From Certhia americana (Eukaryota; Chordata; Aves; Passeriformes; Certhiidae), in contig JAGMWU010000108.1 of the NCBI GenBank assembly GCA_018697195.1, positions 51,991-115,990 on the forward strand: a DNA stretch of 64,000 nucleotides. The letters are read 5' to 3'. This document shows, one piece after another, positions 43,901 to 56,778 of this stretch. The notes under the pieces are model-generated. The model saw only the letters and a program-made list of their open reading frames with translations. It was not told the DNA's origin and ran no database searches. Made by a program: the position numbers and the translations under genes. The stretch's first letter is position 1; every line of letters begins with the position of its first letter.

Positions 43901-46900
43901 ACAGCACTTATTATAAAAGAGACCTTTCAAAATTACATTCTTCCCCAGCTCACTTACCCTCTATTTAACTGAACTGGGTAACTGAACACACAAATGGGAA
44001 ATATCTCCAGGTAAGCTTAAGAATTCACCTTCACATAGTAGCCCATGGAGTACTTTGAAATATTTGTACCTTGCAAAGTCCTGCAGAGACAAACCACACT
44101 GATTTTGAGCACCCACAGCACTTTCACTGGGGCTGGTTCAGCTTCCCCTTCCCTCTCACCTGTTCTTATCAAGTTACTCCGTTCTATTCTTATGGTCAGA
44201 GGAACCCAAAACCCACAAGAGCTGTTGAGAATAACAATAGTCCTCCTCTCTCTATGTCAACTGCACTTGAGGCCAGATGATTCATCCAATAAAAGATCAA
44301 ATGCATAAATTCAGCCACAAAAGCTTGTCTAATACTGGTGCTTTGTAATTGAGTTCCAAATCAGGTCATAGCATCCTTTCCACATGAATGAAAATACTAA
44401 AGCTTTAGCCTAGTAAGGTAAATATTCAGAGCCACTTTCTGCCCTCCCTGCAGGCTGACAGAAGATCTAACTTCAACAGGGCAGAGGAGGGAAATAAGCA
44501 CAGTATTAGAATCTGGCTTTTGATTTTGACAGAATGTTATCTTGCTGTGCAAATTTTAAGGAAAGAAAGTTGGGTGGGCTACAACCATGATTGTAGCATA
44601 TCCTCTACATTTGTTTCACTCACATCTGCCAAGATTTTCTGTCTGTATTAGGTTTGCACAGGCAGGCTTTAGTAGTAGGGAGCTACAGTGGGGCACCTAA
44701 AAAGAACTGTGGTAGGTTGACCTTGGCTGGACACCAGGTGCCCACCAAGCTGCTCTATCACTACCATCCTCAGCACAATGGGTGGGGAGAAAATATGCAC
44801 AAATAACTTGTGGGTCAAGATAAAGGCAGTTTACTAAAGCACAAGTAGAGGCCAAGCACAGAAGCAAAGAAAAACAAAGGATTTATTCTCTACTTCCCAT
44901 CAGCAGGCAATACAGTCACTTCCCACTAATCAGGGTTTCAGTATTGCTCCAATGTCATTACAAATGCCTTTCCTCCTTTCTCTTAGTTTTTACTGCTGAG
45001 GGGTAAGGAATAGCCCTTTTGGGTCAGCTCTCCTGGCTATGTCCCCTCCCAAGAGCTTGCCCAACCCCAGCCTATCTGGGGAAAATGTTGGAGGGACATT
45101 CCTTCCTGATGCTTAGCAGTGGCCAAAACACAGGCCAAGTAATTTGCAATTAGGCCCAACAAGCCCACAAGAAATAAGCAGCAGAAGCACAGAGCAAAAA
45201 CTGGGAGAAATGACGGGGAGAGTAAGACCATCGCATTTCAAGAGCACTGAGTTGTTAGATCTCAAGCTTCTTTCCTGCAACTGCACTCAGGACACCACAC
45301 TCACATAAGTAATATGTCCTTAAGAAGGCTAAGCAGCAAAATCAGTACAATAATCTTATTATGAAGCCCTCATCACACAATCCACACCAGGTGTCACAAT
45401 ACGCAGCTCCAGCATGTAAATTATAGGAATACTATTGGAAATTCTAGAATCAGGCATTCCACAAACCCCTGTTTAGAGATACCTGACATCAGTCCAAAGG
45501 GTTAAATGGCTGGGAAGAAGGAGAAGTTGAGATAGCCCATCTATCCTTCATCTGGTAAATCAGTCCATTGGACTTGGTCTGCAATCAGCAAGGTGGTCAC
45601 AAGTATTACACTAATGTCTTCATAAAGGGACACTGTCAAGAGGGTTCCAATATGAAGCACTGGTTATTAGATAAAGAGACAACTATCCTCCCCAAAGAAC
45701 TGAGAAAAAACACCTGCAAATAGATCCAGGATGCTCATTTAGCATGACAAATTCTACAGACATTTCATATACCTTAATGAGGTCCACTCCATGCAATGAG
45801 AAAACAAGAACAAAATCCAAACCCACAACCAAAGCCTTTTGAGCATGATACTGTTGCTCCAATGATTGCACGCAAGTAGAAAAAAGAACTTCATTTCCAG
45901 CACTTTAACAATTACTCAGAACAAGGAAAACACAGATTCAGAGAACTGGAGGTCTGTTTCAAGACAGTACCTCCTTGAAATAGTAATTTCAAGGGATACT
46001 CTGTAGCCTTTTAGAAAAAAAATTCAAATTGACACTGAAAAAATTAGAATTGTTTCATCAGATCAAACAATGAAAACATTCCTATTTTCTGCCATTAAAA
46101 GTTTGATCTACATCTTCCAAGATCAAGTTAACAACATTACTAGGACATCCAAGCAGCTGTGCAAGGTTGCTGCTTGAGGCATTTGGTGCCCAGTTTTCAA
46201 AATAAATAAAGCTCCAGCTAAGCTGAAGGGGCTTTGAAAATGCTATCAAGTGCAGGACTCACTAAGCTTATAAAAAAGAAAAATCCACCAAAAACACAGC
46301 CCATCTCACAGTGGGTGCTACAAATACAGTAGACTGGCAAAGTTTAAGCACTGTTGAATCATGTCCAACTCTAGCAGGGTTCCAGAGCAACTCACAACCT
46401 TCCAGGAGAGAAACGAAGAGACAGCAATGCAGACAAGGAACCTCTTAGATCCAGCTAGATTTAGGCTGAGGAAAAAAAAAAAAAAGCAAAACCAAAACAA
46501 AGGCAGATTGTAGTACCAGGGGTCTCAAAGCTCTATCCATGCTACCCTTCAGGCCAGTTCTTCAGAAATCAAATTTCCACTACATAAAGGGCAAGAGAGC
46601 TAGGAGCTACCTGCCAGTTGTACCTGTGTGGGAGCTGGAGTAGCTCACAAATAGTCCTTGGTCAACAGAACTAGATCCTCTGCCAAGGATTGCTCACATT
46701 CCCCTATGCAAGCATGTGCTGGGAGGGTGAAGGTAAACTGCAAGACAAAGGATTATACTTTGAGTATGGGCAGTCCTGGAAGAGTTACACAGAGTTAACA
46801 ATTGTCTCAAAGAAAAGTTCTGCAGCACTGCTCCTCTCTGATCTCAGTCCAGCAAGAAATCCAGCCACACTAACTCCACCCTTCCCAGTCCCTGATGCTG

Positions 46901-49214
46901 CCAGCCCCTGTTGCAGGTCTGCAAAGAAGGTGGCCCAAGATCTTGCCAGAACCTACATCAGCTGTCACCATTTCACCCTCAGAGGGCTTGGTCAGCATGG
47001 TTTCACGGTTCAGTTCTTGGGAGGCAGGGGAGTCACCACAGCTGCAGGTCCCTCTTCCCCTTTTCCCTTTATCATTTCACATAGTGTGGACAACCACTCT
47101 GACCACATCATGGAACTGTCTGAATTAGCCCTTCCTCCTTCATCAAAGCAGTGATCTGCACTGCAGGATTCACAGCCTCGCTAGTTCCAAAAGCCATTTT
47201 TACCTGCTCATTTCACAGCTTCAGATTCTTGATGTCCTGACTGTTCCAGCATGGTCAAACACAAGAAGTACTCAGGAGGCAGAGCCACAGAACAGAGGAT
47301 TTTATACCTAAAAAAACCCACCTAAGTGGACACAATCCAGTCTGTGCATATTTGTAACTACATGTAAAACTACAAACATGTAACTAACAACTGCAGTATA
47401 GCATTCACACATACATAATCACTAAATTCTGCTCTATCCACAAAAAAATTAATGCAGTTCAACTTCCAGTTTAGGATGGCCTAGAAGCTAGGAGATGAAA
47501 GAGGAAGGAAGGAAGACTCTAACAATGAAAAGAATGTTCTTTATCATAAAGTCCCAATAAATCCTTTTCAAGACCAGTTCTGAGATTTTCAGCCCAGGGA
47601 AGAGCTGTTGGAGCAGGACCAGAGGAGGGACACAAAAAATGAACAGAGGGATGAAGCACATCTGTGAGGAAAGACTGAGCTGGGGCTGTTCAGCTTGAAT
47701 AAGAGAAGGTTCCAGAGGGTCTCTAAGAAAGATGGAAACAGACTTTTGCAGGGCCTGCTGCAATAGGACAAGGGGTAGTAGTTTTAAAATAAAAGAAGAT
47801 TGTTTCAGACTAGATATAAGGAAGACAATTTCTATGATGAGGCTAGTAAAACACTGGAACATGTTTCTCAAAGAGGCAGCAGATATCCCATTCCTGGAAA
47901 CATTCAAGGCCAGGCTGAACAGGACTCAACCTAATCTAGTTGAAGATATCCCTGCTCATTGCACAGAGGCTGGACCAGACGGTCGCTAAAAGATATCTCC
48001 CAACACAAACCATTCTGTAGTAAATCAGCAACCTCATGCTAAGCTACCAACTTGGCTGTTCATTGGGATGCATTTTCTCTACCGGGATATAGTGCAGTAT
48101 TTGCACAAGCTTTACCAAGTGCCTACTCTCTGCAGAGCTCCCTGTCACACAACCTTTAAGTAAAAAATTATCAGGGTAACCCATCAGAGTAACAAGAATA
48201 TCTTCCACAGCCCAAGCCAATTCTGCTGTGTTACAGCACTTTTTTTTTTTTTTTTTTTAATTAAGAGATGATTATGACAAACCTTACAAAGCAGCTGAAA
48301 AAAAAAACCAAAAAATAATGTGAGCCTGCAGAGTTTTTGTCCATCTAAACCAACCACAAAGTTTGTTTGAATACAGTAGTTTCAAATGAACAATGAGAAA
48401 TAAAAAGAAAGCATCTGGCCCTTCCCTTAACTACATTAACCTAAATAATTCTCTCCCCTTTATTTATCTCCCAGTTTGCTTCCTTGACCAACTTTCTACT
48501 TCCTCCTTGGAGATCACAAACATTATTACCTTGCCCGGATAAATAATGTACACTATAAAGCTTGAAGCCATCAAGTGAGGAGGAGAGGAGAAGGCTAAAA
48601 CAAAGGCTCTTACCTTCCACGTGCTTCAGCAATGCCCTGCTGCTGTTGCCATGAGCAGAGATAAGAATCATTTTGCCACTTTTCAGTTCTGGCACTATCT
48701 TTTCATTCCAATAGGGAAGGAGTCTATCAAGCACATCTTTGAGACTTTCAGCCTTTGGGAGATTTTCCTGAGAGACATCACTGCATTTATAGCGGCGGTC
48801 ATTGTATATCTCTGCATAGTAGGGGTGAGATTCAGAGATGGGAGGCGGGGTAACATCGTAGCTTCTTCTCCAGATTTTCACTTGCTCCTCACCGTGATTC
48901 AGAGCCATCTCTGCTCTGTTGAGCCCAATCAGTGCTCCATAGTGACGCTCATTCAGCCTCCAGGAACTCTGAATGGGGACCCACTCCTGACCCATCTCTT
49001 CCAGGATGAGCCAGGCAGTCTGGATGGAACGGCTCAGCACTGAGGTGAAAACAAGGTCGAACTCAAATCCCAGTGCTTTGAGGTATTTGCCACAGTTCTG
49101 AGCTTCCTTTATCCCATCACTGCTCAGCTTCTGGTCCACCCAGCTGCAGAAGCGATTCTCCTTGGTCCAGGCTCCTTCTCCATGTCTTAAGAGAACAAGC
49201 CTATACTTTGCCAT
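40934..49214 (-). CDS. BPGM: Bisphosphoglycerate mutase
   Basis: Two coding exons, 49214-48614 and 41112-40934, join through a phase-1 intron (GAAG/GTAAG donor, TTTGGCAG acceptor). They encode 259 residues, the exact length of vertebrate BPGM. The enzyme makes and breaks down 2,3-bisphosphoglycerate, the red-cell haemoglobin effector in mammals, and has some phosphoglycerate mutase activity; it is cytosolic and dimeric. The sequence shows LRHGEGAW with the phospho-accepting His11 and with Gly14, where phosphoglycerate mutases have Ser. It also shows [20 protein letters not shown] with the acid/base Glu89, and [11 protein letters not shown] with His188. The start context (CAGAATGG) is good and the frame is intact. 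The final residues end VKSVEK. A spliced 5' UTR and CpG-rich promoter are expected near 52.8 kb. This is the most secure gene in the window. Confidence 0.97.
44708..45240. mobile_element. ERVL-like LTR in BPGM intron
   Basis: The block begins TGTGGTAGGTTGACC, then TTGGCTGGACACCAGGTGCC and CACCAAGCTGCTCTATCACT. This is the signature of a widespread avian LTR family. The right end is indistinct (about 45200-45240), and I found no matching duplication of the left flank AGAAC. Orientation is uncertain; an AATAAA on the minus strand near 44880 suggests minus. Confidence 0.7.
47590..48022 (+). repeat. CR1 LINE 3' fragment in BPGM intron
   Basis: About 430 bp of CR1 3' sequence in plus orientation. 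It has TTGGAGCAGGACCAGAGGAG, then GAAAGACTGAGCTGGGGCTG with TTCAGCTTGAATAAGAGAAG, then AAACACTGGAACA, and closes with CTGGACCAGACGGTCG and CAAACCATTCTGT. It ends close to the normal CR1 3' end. The insertion is 5'-truncated, as most CR1 copies are. Confidence 0.9.
48241..48259 (+). repeat. Poly-T tract
   Basis: A homopolymer of about 18-19 T, 350 bp from the BPGM coding exon on the intron side. No accompanying retroposon was recognised. Confidence 0.9.
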
Positions 49215-50824
49215 TCTGGTTGCAGCTTAGCACAGATGGCAGCTGGTCTGGCATCTAATAATGATACATCTGGACAAAGACATCAAATGACACATATCAA
49301 ACATCCCACAGATAATGAATTACAAGCAGAAATATGGCAGTGAAAAGTAAACAACTATCAGAATTAAAACAACCAAAGAAACAAGCATCTGCCAAGTATG
49401 ATTTTACAATTGAGAGTAGGAGAAATTCCAAACCAAGAGACCTCGTGTGGGAAGGAAAGAGCCATCCTTCACCCAGCTTGTTGCAACTAGCCCACTTAAA
49501 CAATTGATTAGGAGCAGATTTGTACAAGCTGTTCCAGCCTACAGGTTTCCCTCAAGAGCTTAAACAGAGCCTCACTCAGTATCACAGGCTCCCAGAACAG
49601 CTGATCTCCCTCACTGGGGAACTCCGAGGTGCCACATGTAGCTCAAGCCCACAATGGCTGTCCAGATCCTCACTGCTCCGAGGGAATGCAGGCACAGACA
49701 GCAGCTGTGGCCCTCAACCAGAGGAACTGGAGAGTGGGACCACAGAATTACAACTGGCAACACACAAAACCTTATCAGCTTTTCTCAAAGGAGATGTCAA
49801 CATAGTCACACTCTGCATAATTTCCTCATATCCCCATCCTGTCCTGCTAATTATGTCAGTCTATGCTTGATTTTTTTCCCCAGGCCACCTCCTCCATCAT
49901 TCCTCCACACAAGTGTGACAACACAAATACTCTGGGATGCAATATACAACTAGCAAGTCCTCATTTCACTGAATCTGCAAGTTACCTCACAGAGTATCCC
50001 ATCCCCTTCCTGACTTTCAAGTCTATTTTTCCTCTCCTGTCACTGAATTACAATGCCAGATTCTTAGGCACCAGCATTAATGTTGTTACTTTTGGAGTGG
50101 GCACAAGAGGCCTATTTGCTGTCCTCATTAAGTCAGACAGCTACATATTCATAATGTCAAACAGTACCTTTCTCTTTTTTCTTGACCAAGCAACATCACC
50201 TCTGGATTGTCTTCAATGGCACATACATTTTGACCACACACTCAAGGATGCCAAAGTGATCAAAGATCTGCCAGCATACAATATGATGCCTGAAAGCTCC
50301 ATCTAACACAAGACTGCACCTCTGAGAACCCCACCTGATCCCTCTGACCTGAGACACAGGCTAGATGGCAGTGGACAGAGCAGGGAAAAAAATATAAAGG
50401 TACAACTCTCTGCACTGGGGGGACTGCTGTACCTCAGATGAATATTAAAAAACCATAGACAGTGTGAGACTGAGCTCTGATTTCTGCACATACAACCTTG
50501 GGCTAGATTTCCATAAGAAAAACACTTAAGGTTGCTCCCATCACGCCAAATCGGAGCTGCTTCAATTGCACTCCAAGCATCTCAAATTCAGGCCCACTGT
50601 GACCCTGAATCAGGAAGATGGGATACACCCATAGGTTCTGAGTTTTGGGAAACACCCAGCACAATACCAGCATTAATTTTTCCAGACTTTCAAAAAAAAG
50701 TGTCTAGAAAAGTTGGATTAATTAACAGACTCAGGAATCTGATCCTGCTTGTAACCGCAGCCTAGTTGTCCTCTAATCTCATGGTAAAACATAGTCTATA
50801 TCACACCAGGGCACTATGCAAACA

Positions 50825-50843
50825 CCCCCCCCCCCCCCCCCCC
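50825..50843 (+). repeat. Poly-C tract
   Basis: An uninterrupted run of about 19 C. Such runs are unstable and often mis-assembled. Confidence 0.9.
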
Positions 50844-52079
50844 AGTGCAACTTCTGCCAAATGCCACAGCTCTGGATTAAAAAGCATTTGAGGACTGAGA
50901 TTTTTACACAACATCAGGAGGTATTGTTTGACACCCAATAGACAACTGATAAATACAAAAGAAAGTCTTATTTCATGCAAAGGTAGGCAGAGATTCATGT
51001 ATGGCAAGAAACAGCTCAGACAAAATTCCCTGTGCCTAAAGTAATCTAATCCCCTGGTCCACTTTTTCCACTCCCAAGAATCAGCTGCACTTTAAGCAAA
51101 GAAATCAGCTATCGCTAGGAGTCAGATGTCATGCCACATCAGAGCCAACACTTAACTGCACTCTGTAAGATACTAGGTTTATAACAAAAACTGATAGCTT
51201 TTCCACCTAAAGCAACTAATCCTTACTCAGCATTCCACAGATACAATTAAAAAATTGCAGTGTATTCACAGCATGAGCTGCAACACATAAAATAGCTCCA
51301 CAGAAAGCTCTCTCTGCAGATACCTCATTATTCAGATTAATTGATTCTATTATCCACTGAAATAGATGACATAATCTACAAAGGCAGATTAAGACCCAAT
51401 AGGGGTGAACAATAGGGGTGATGCACCTCTTTGCCAAAGTTTAGTTGGCATTTTAGCCAAAAGCAATAACAACTTAGTGTAAGAGAGACACTTACACAAA
51501 GACCAAGTATCACCTGGGTGCCATAAACTCCATTTCACTTATATAAAACATCAGGCAGAAGCATAATTCTCAAGCAAATTTAGAAAGAACTAGCTGTCAC
51601 AGCAATGTTTAAATATCAGTCCACTTCTGGAAGCATTTAAACTAGAAAGCCTTAGAGCAACACATGGAAATAATCCTATTCACCTTTCCTATGGCAAAGG
51701 AATAACCTACACAAATCCCAGTACAGGCTCAAGAGCTACTTTGAACAGAGGCCACCACACACTCTTGGCTGGTTACCTGCAGGGAAAGAATAAACACCGA
51801 GCACTCACAGAAAGAGCCCGTAAGTGCAAATGGCTATGCCAGCCACCATTTGCTCTCCAAGCTGTTAAAAAGTAGAGCACACACCCCTTGTATGGGCTAG
51901 GAAAGCTACTAAATGCCTTCTCCCAAAAAAAAGATGACAATACACAGCTCCTGCATTTCTAATATGGGAAAAAGTTTCTGGTCTCACACATGCCCCAGAA
52001 TATATTATTTCCTCCCTAAGCTTTGTTTAGGCTGCAATTACCATAGCTCTAGTGTGCAGAAATCTACCAAAAGCTCTGG

Positions 52080-52310
52080 GACACCATGGAGTATACAGAC
52101 AGCAGACCTGGACCCAGCACAGAGGCACTGGAACAGGTTGTGCAGAGAAGCTGGGGGTGCCCCATCGCTAGAGGTGTTCAAGCCAGGCTGGTTGGAGTCT
52201 TGAGCAACGTGGTCTAGCGAAAGATGTCCCTGCCCACGGCACGGGGCTTGGAACTAGATGGCCTTTAAGGTCCCTTCCAACCCAAACTATTCTGTGGCTC
52301 TGTCTATGAT
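52080..52310 (+). repeat. CR1 LINE 3' end near BPGM promoter
   Basis: This CR1 3' end in plus orientation includes GAACAGGTTGTGCAGAGAAG, GAGGTGTTCAAGCCAGGCTG, GGAACTAGATGGCCTTTAAG and GTCCCTTCCAACCCAAACTA, followed by TTCTGTGGCTCTGT. This is the canonical end of an avian CR1. It lies about 500 bp from the presumed BPGM first exon. Confidence 0.92.
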
Positions 52311-52479
52311 AGAAGAGAAACCCAGAGCCACAGCTCAACATAGGAGAGCAGCGCATGATGCTCAGGATAACATCCTAGACCGGTGGAGCTCTTGGCCAAG
52401 AACAACTTTAAGGTCTGATACCAGAGGCGGTCACTTCCAGGGCTCCAGCCCCAGCCGAGACCAGCTCTCCTGCTCCCCC

Positions 52480-53200
52480 CTTTGATAAGGCCCCCGAGGA
52501 CGGAGACTCAACCAGAAGTAGGGCAGCACCGCCCGGACAGGCGCAAACACCCGCGGCTGCCAGCGCGGGGCGGCGACCCGCACACAAACGCGGGCACAGC
52601 CACGGGCTCGCAGACACGGACACGGGCACACACGCCGTGCCTCGCAGATCCCGGCCCCTGGAGAAGCCGCCTCTCGCCCGGGGGACAACACCACCATCCC
52701 TCCCTGGAGCGCCGGCACAACCCCGCCGAGGGACACCCCCCGAACCCAGGGCTGCTCCCCACGCCCGAGCTGCCGGGGGTTACCGGGCTGAAGCCGCCGC
52801 GCCTCACCGGGAACGCCGGAGCCGGGCAGGGGCGGACCGCGCCTCTTAGAGCGGCCCAGGCGTCTCCGCGCCCGCGAAAGTGACGCACTCTGATTGGCCA
52901 GCCGGAGTGACGGGCAGCGGCCTCAGCCAATGGGCGGGGTCGGGGCGGTGACGCGCCGCCCCGGGAGCGCCGTGCCAGGCGGAGCTCGGGGGTGCTGCGG
53001 CCGTGCAGCCGCTCCTCTCTCCCGCGGGAATCCCGGCCTCCCGGAGCCGGGCCAGCTGCCGCCAGCGAGCGCGGCAGACGTGCTGGCTACCGCCGCGGGT
53101 CCGGGCACGCAGGCGGCGCTTCGTGAAACGGGGAAACGGCGTCGCCCCAGCGCGCGCAGAGCATGTCCGGAGGCATCCAAACCTCTGGCTTCTCCCGAAA
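52480..53200 (-). promoter_or_regulatory. CpG island and likely BPGM promoter
   Basis: A dense CpG block contrasts sharply with the AT-rich flanks. Read on the minus strand, a CCAAT box (CCAATCAGAG) lies near 52890-52900 with a CRE/AP-1-like TGCGTCAC beside it, and another inverted CCAAT (CCCATTGG) near 52927-52934. GC-rich sequence follows, and a splice-donor-like CCCG/GTAACC ends a candidate non-coding first exon at 52794. No TATA box is seen. Transcription probably starts around 52830-52870. Long open frames on both strands here are compositional. Confidence 0.75.
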
Positions 53201-53259
53201 CCGCTTTAGGACCGTCTGGTTTTGGTGAAAGGCAAAGGTCCAAAATCTAATTGCTCATC

Positions 53260-56144
53260 ATGAAAGCCCCGCCCAAAAAGAAAGTTTTTACGTGTCTTCC
53301 TAAGGATCATGCTAGCTCCCTCATTCCCATAGGCTGTAATCCCAATCTAAAGTAATTAATAACAAGTGGATGGAGCTGCTCTGGTCCGAAACAAGAGGGA
53401 ATTGGTGTGGGAAGATGGTGGGTTTTAGTGCTTCTATTGCCATAGGTCTGATTTTATTTAAAAAACCAAGCAGAGCACATCTTTCATACCCCATCAGAGT
53501 CACATTTTCTTCTCTAAATGCTTACCCCTGAACAGCCACAAGGTAAAGCTTAGAGGGCCACAAACTGGATGCACACCAAATGTACTCTATCATCCTCTCT
53601 ACAGGAGATAGAGGTAATCTTCCCTTTTTAATAAGTTAAAAAAAGTGCATGAAAATAAAAGATGGGAGATTCAGATTCTGATAGGGAAAAGTGACATGAG
53701 TAAATCTAAAAATCTGGGGCAGAGATATTAAAATAATATCTCTATTGTGCTGTGAGGAGAAACGGTGTCTAAGTTTACATTTATAAGGATTCAATCCTAA
53801 AATGTCAGTGGGAAAAAAGGCTAATCCAGATGAAACACTGCTTTGCTAGGCTCATAGCACTGTGTGGTAAGAGTGGCCAGGCTGCTGTCGAGCAGCATCC
53901 TGCATCTCTGGTTGTTACTGCACTTTGTTTCTCATTCATTTGGGAAGCTCTAAAAAGCATTCTGCATCTCAGGAAGACTACTTTCAGTGCCTTTCCTGAT
54001 AGAGTTATTCCTGACCTCACCACAGAACCATAATCAAGTCTGCTGCTTCTGCAGAATATTTCTACTGGATGCGCATTGTACTTAATAGTTACACATAATT
54101 TTTCACCTCATCCACCAACTTTAATATTAACAACTACCTTTCATTTTTGTCAGTTTTGCCTAAGCCAGAACTTAGAGTATAAACCCAGTTCAGCTTATGT
54201 AATCAAAGCAATACTCAAGTTCACAGTGTAGGAGAGTGTGATTTGCCACCCATCAGCTCTTACTGGTGAAGAGAAATGCCCCCACAGCCCACTGCATGAC
54301 CACACACCTGCAGTTACCATGCCTTCAGGCAAACTAGTCAGTTGACATTATGAGGAAAAGAAGCAAAGTTCCTAGAGATAGAAGGAAAAATATCTTTTCT
54401 TGAGTATCAGCACTAGTGCACTGGTGATACGTCAATCATTAAGAATACAATTAACAGAAAGAAACATTCTATGCCAATATGCAATGGTGAGTGGGTAGCC
54501 ACAATCCAGGACCTCTATGGCCATTAAATAGAGATTTTTGTCTCATTTAGTCTTTAGGCAAGACCATTTCATTAGCATGGCAGAAGCAGCCGAATGACTT
54601 TGATTCACATTTCAAACTATCCAAGGACAGAAGAGTCAAAGCCACATCCCTGTTCGTGACTTCTTGCAGACAGCTACACTCACTTGGCAGCTATTATCTC
54701 TCCGACCAGCTGGGTTGTGTTTTTCAGGGTCTCTGCTCTGGAGCCCTTCCAGGCTCTCGCATTTAGCTGGAATGTCTGTGGCAGAGTTAGTCAGGAAACT
54801 CCTTTCCTCAACACTGTAAACTTCTGCCAGGGCACCAGTGCAACTGCAGCACACTTAAAAAAGGCCTGGAGCTAAGCAAGGCAGAAGCAGAAGAAAACAG
54901 AACTGGAAAGAAGAAAAGCTAATTAATGATTGATTTCAAAACTGTGGCAAATAGGAGTGTTCTTCACTGGTTATGCCCTTGGTACTTTTTCACAGAATAC
55001 TTACTTTGTTCAAAGCCAGATCCAGTGTTTGCCACAGAGCATTGCAGACATACCCATTTTAATTTCCAGAAAACCCTGAGCTCTTTGTTTAGAACTATTT
55101 GATACATGATCTGTCTTCATTAGTAATTTCATGCTCAAAATGAAGTTTTGTAATCAAGTCCTTGCACTCTTTAATAACCCTGAAACCCTCTCTCTAAAAC
55201 TTCTCCTGTGTGCTTTCCTACTGCATGAATTAACGTCACCTTTTCTGGACCCTCCCTACTCCTTTCCAGCCCATTCTCTCTGCCACACAAATGTATGCCC
55301 AGGGAATCCTCCCTCACCTTCTCCTGGGATGCAGGCCCATTCAGGCCATTTTCAACATTTGACATGTTTTTCCCCTGCAAAAGACCTAGATACTCTTTCC
55401 TCTGTCTGCTATCCATGCTATTGTCTCACATTCCTCTACAACTATTCTGATGGGCGATTTCCACCCGTTGACAAATTTTTATGGAGAAAGCTCTGGGAGT
55501 ATAAAACACAACTAGCAAAGAAAAATATCCTTATTGCCTCCTGAGGATTCAGAATTACAATATTATAAAATGACCCTGGCTAAATCCATCTCTTCATACA
55601 TCTCTACACACCAGACCTCAGTCTATAACACAAGGAAAATGAACCTTTTTCTTACTCAGAGCTCAGGGAGCAGGAGCAGGCAAGGACGTGCCAGGCTCCC
55701 TTCTCTCTGTTAGAGCCACTCACCACATCTTGCAGTACCCACACGTGGTTCTCAGCATTTCCTTGGCTCAAGCATATCTGTGCGTGGGTGATTTTTCATC
55801 ACATTTGTAAAGGTATCACACCACCACATCTTAAACCAAGCCTATTATTACCTCAAACTTCGGGGTGCACGTGACAGAGCAGTGAGGCACACCTTGCACA
55901 CCAGGTAGCCACCCAATAACAATTTTAACTCCTTAGCAAAGGCCCTTTTTCACCTTTTGTTTTAATAGTTTAGGCACTGTTTGACACCTGCTTAATACAA
56001 TGCTGCTTTTGTGTGTTAACACAGTGGGGCTTTTGTCCTGTTTGGATATGGAGGCAACACACAACTTCAGCAGATTCTCTTTGTATCAAAACCAGAACTA
56101 TAAGTCTATGTGAAGAGAAAATAAAATACTCTACCTTTTTTTAC

Positions 56145-56175
<31 letters not shown>

Positions 56176-56778
56176 TAACTGCATTACTTGGAGGGAAAAT
56201 CTGTTTAAAAAAAAAAAAAAAAAGAGAGAGATGAGTGTGTAAGCACTTAAACTATCCCTGTATTTGTCACCAGAACCAGTTCTTTAGTCTTCAAGTAGGA
56301 GCAGAAGGTTTTTTTACTCATTAATACCAAATAAATAACCAAGAAGGAGGAAGAAAATACATAAAAGCCCTCATTATATACAAAACAGATGGAGGGCAGC
56401 TGCTTTGTGAGGCATTGTATTCGAAACCTGAACTGGGAACTGAATTTTTTATGTAATCCCAATGGTTACGTACTGGTAATGTTATTCTGAAATAAAAAAG
56501 GTGACTTCTGTCTGTCCTTCTGAAATATTAACTCAAAAAAAAAAAAAATATTTCTGCATATCCCAAGCTGAGAACATACGCATGAGAAAAAAAGCTTAAA
56601 TTCTCTATGTCCTTAAAATCATTACACTGTCATCTTCAAACAAACACCCCAGCACAGCAGGTGCCTAGAACATACAAAAAAGTGTGTGGAACATAATGTT
56701 CTGAAGAAATCCTCATGGATACAGTTCTAGTCTTCAGAAATACCTATGAAAAAAAGTTTTACAAGGTATCAATTGAGA
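53260..56778. other. Intergenic upstream of BPGM, no gene recognised
   Basis: AT-rich, apparently unique sequence. Small open frames (for example 55131-55544 plus) show no domain. A CT dinucleotide repeat is at about 56144-56172 and an A-rich run at about 56206-56223. Nothing else could be supported. Confidence 0.5.
56144..56172 (+). repeat. (CT)n microsatellite
   Basis: About 14 tandem CT dinucleotides between TTTTTTACC and CCCTCTAAC. A simple repeat with no coding meaning. Confidence 0.92.

Larger units (their letters stand above)
41113..48613 (-). other. BPGM intron between coding exons
   Basis: A 7.5-kb intron. It holds an ERVL-like LTR (from 44708) and a CR1 element (47590-48022). Long open frames in it, such as 46690-47154 plus, have no domains. 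I see no conserved non-coding RNA. Confidence 0.8.
49270..52790 (-). other. BPGM 5' intron
   Basis: This is the interval between the inferred non-coding first exon (near 52.8 kb) and the first coding exon. Candidate acceptors just upstream of the ATG include TTTGTCCAG ending at 49270. It holds a C homopolymer and a CR1 fragment. No other gene was seen. Confidence 0.6.

Noticed and set aside
46690..47154. 154-codon plus-strand frame in the BPGM intron
   Set aside because: No domain or splice context, and antisense to a well-defined intron.
52431..53250. Several 100-140-codon frames in the CpG island
   Set aside because: Arginine/proline/alanine-rich translations of GC-rich promoter DNA on both strands; no conserved motif.
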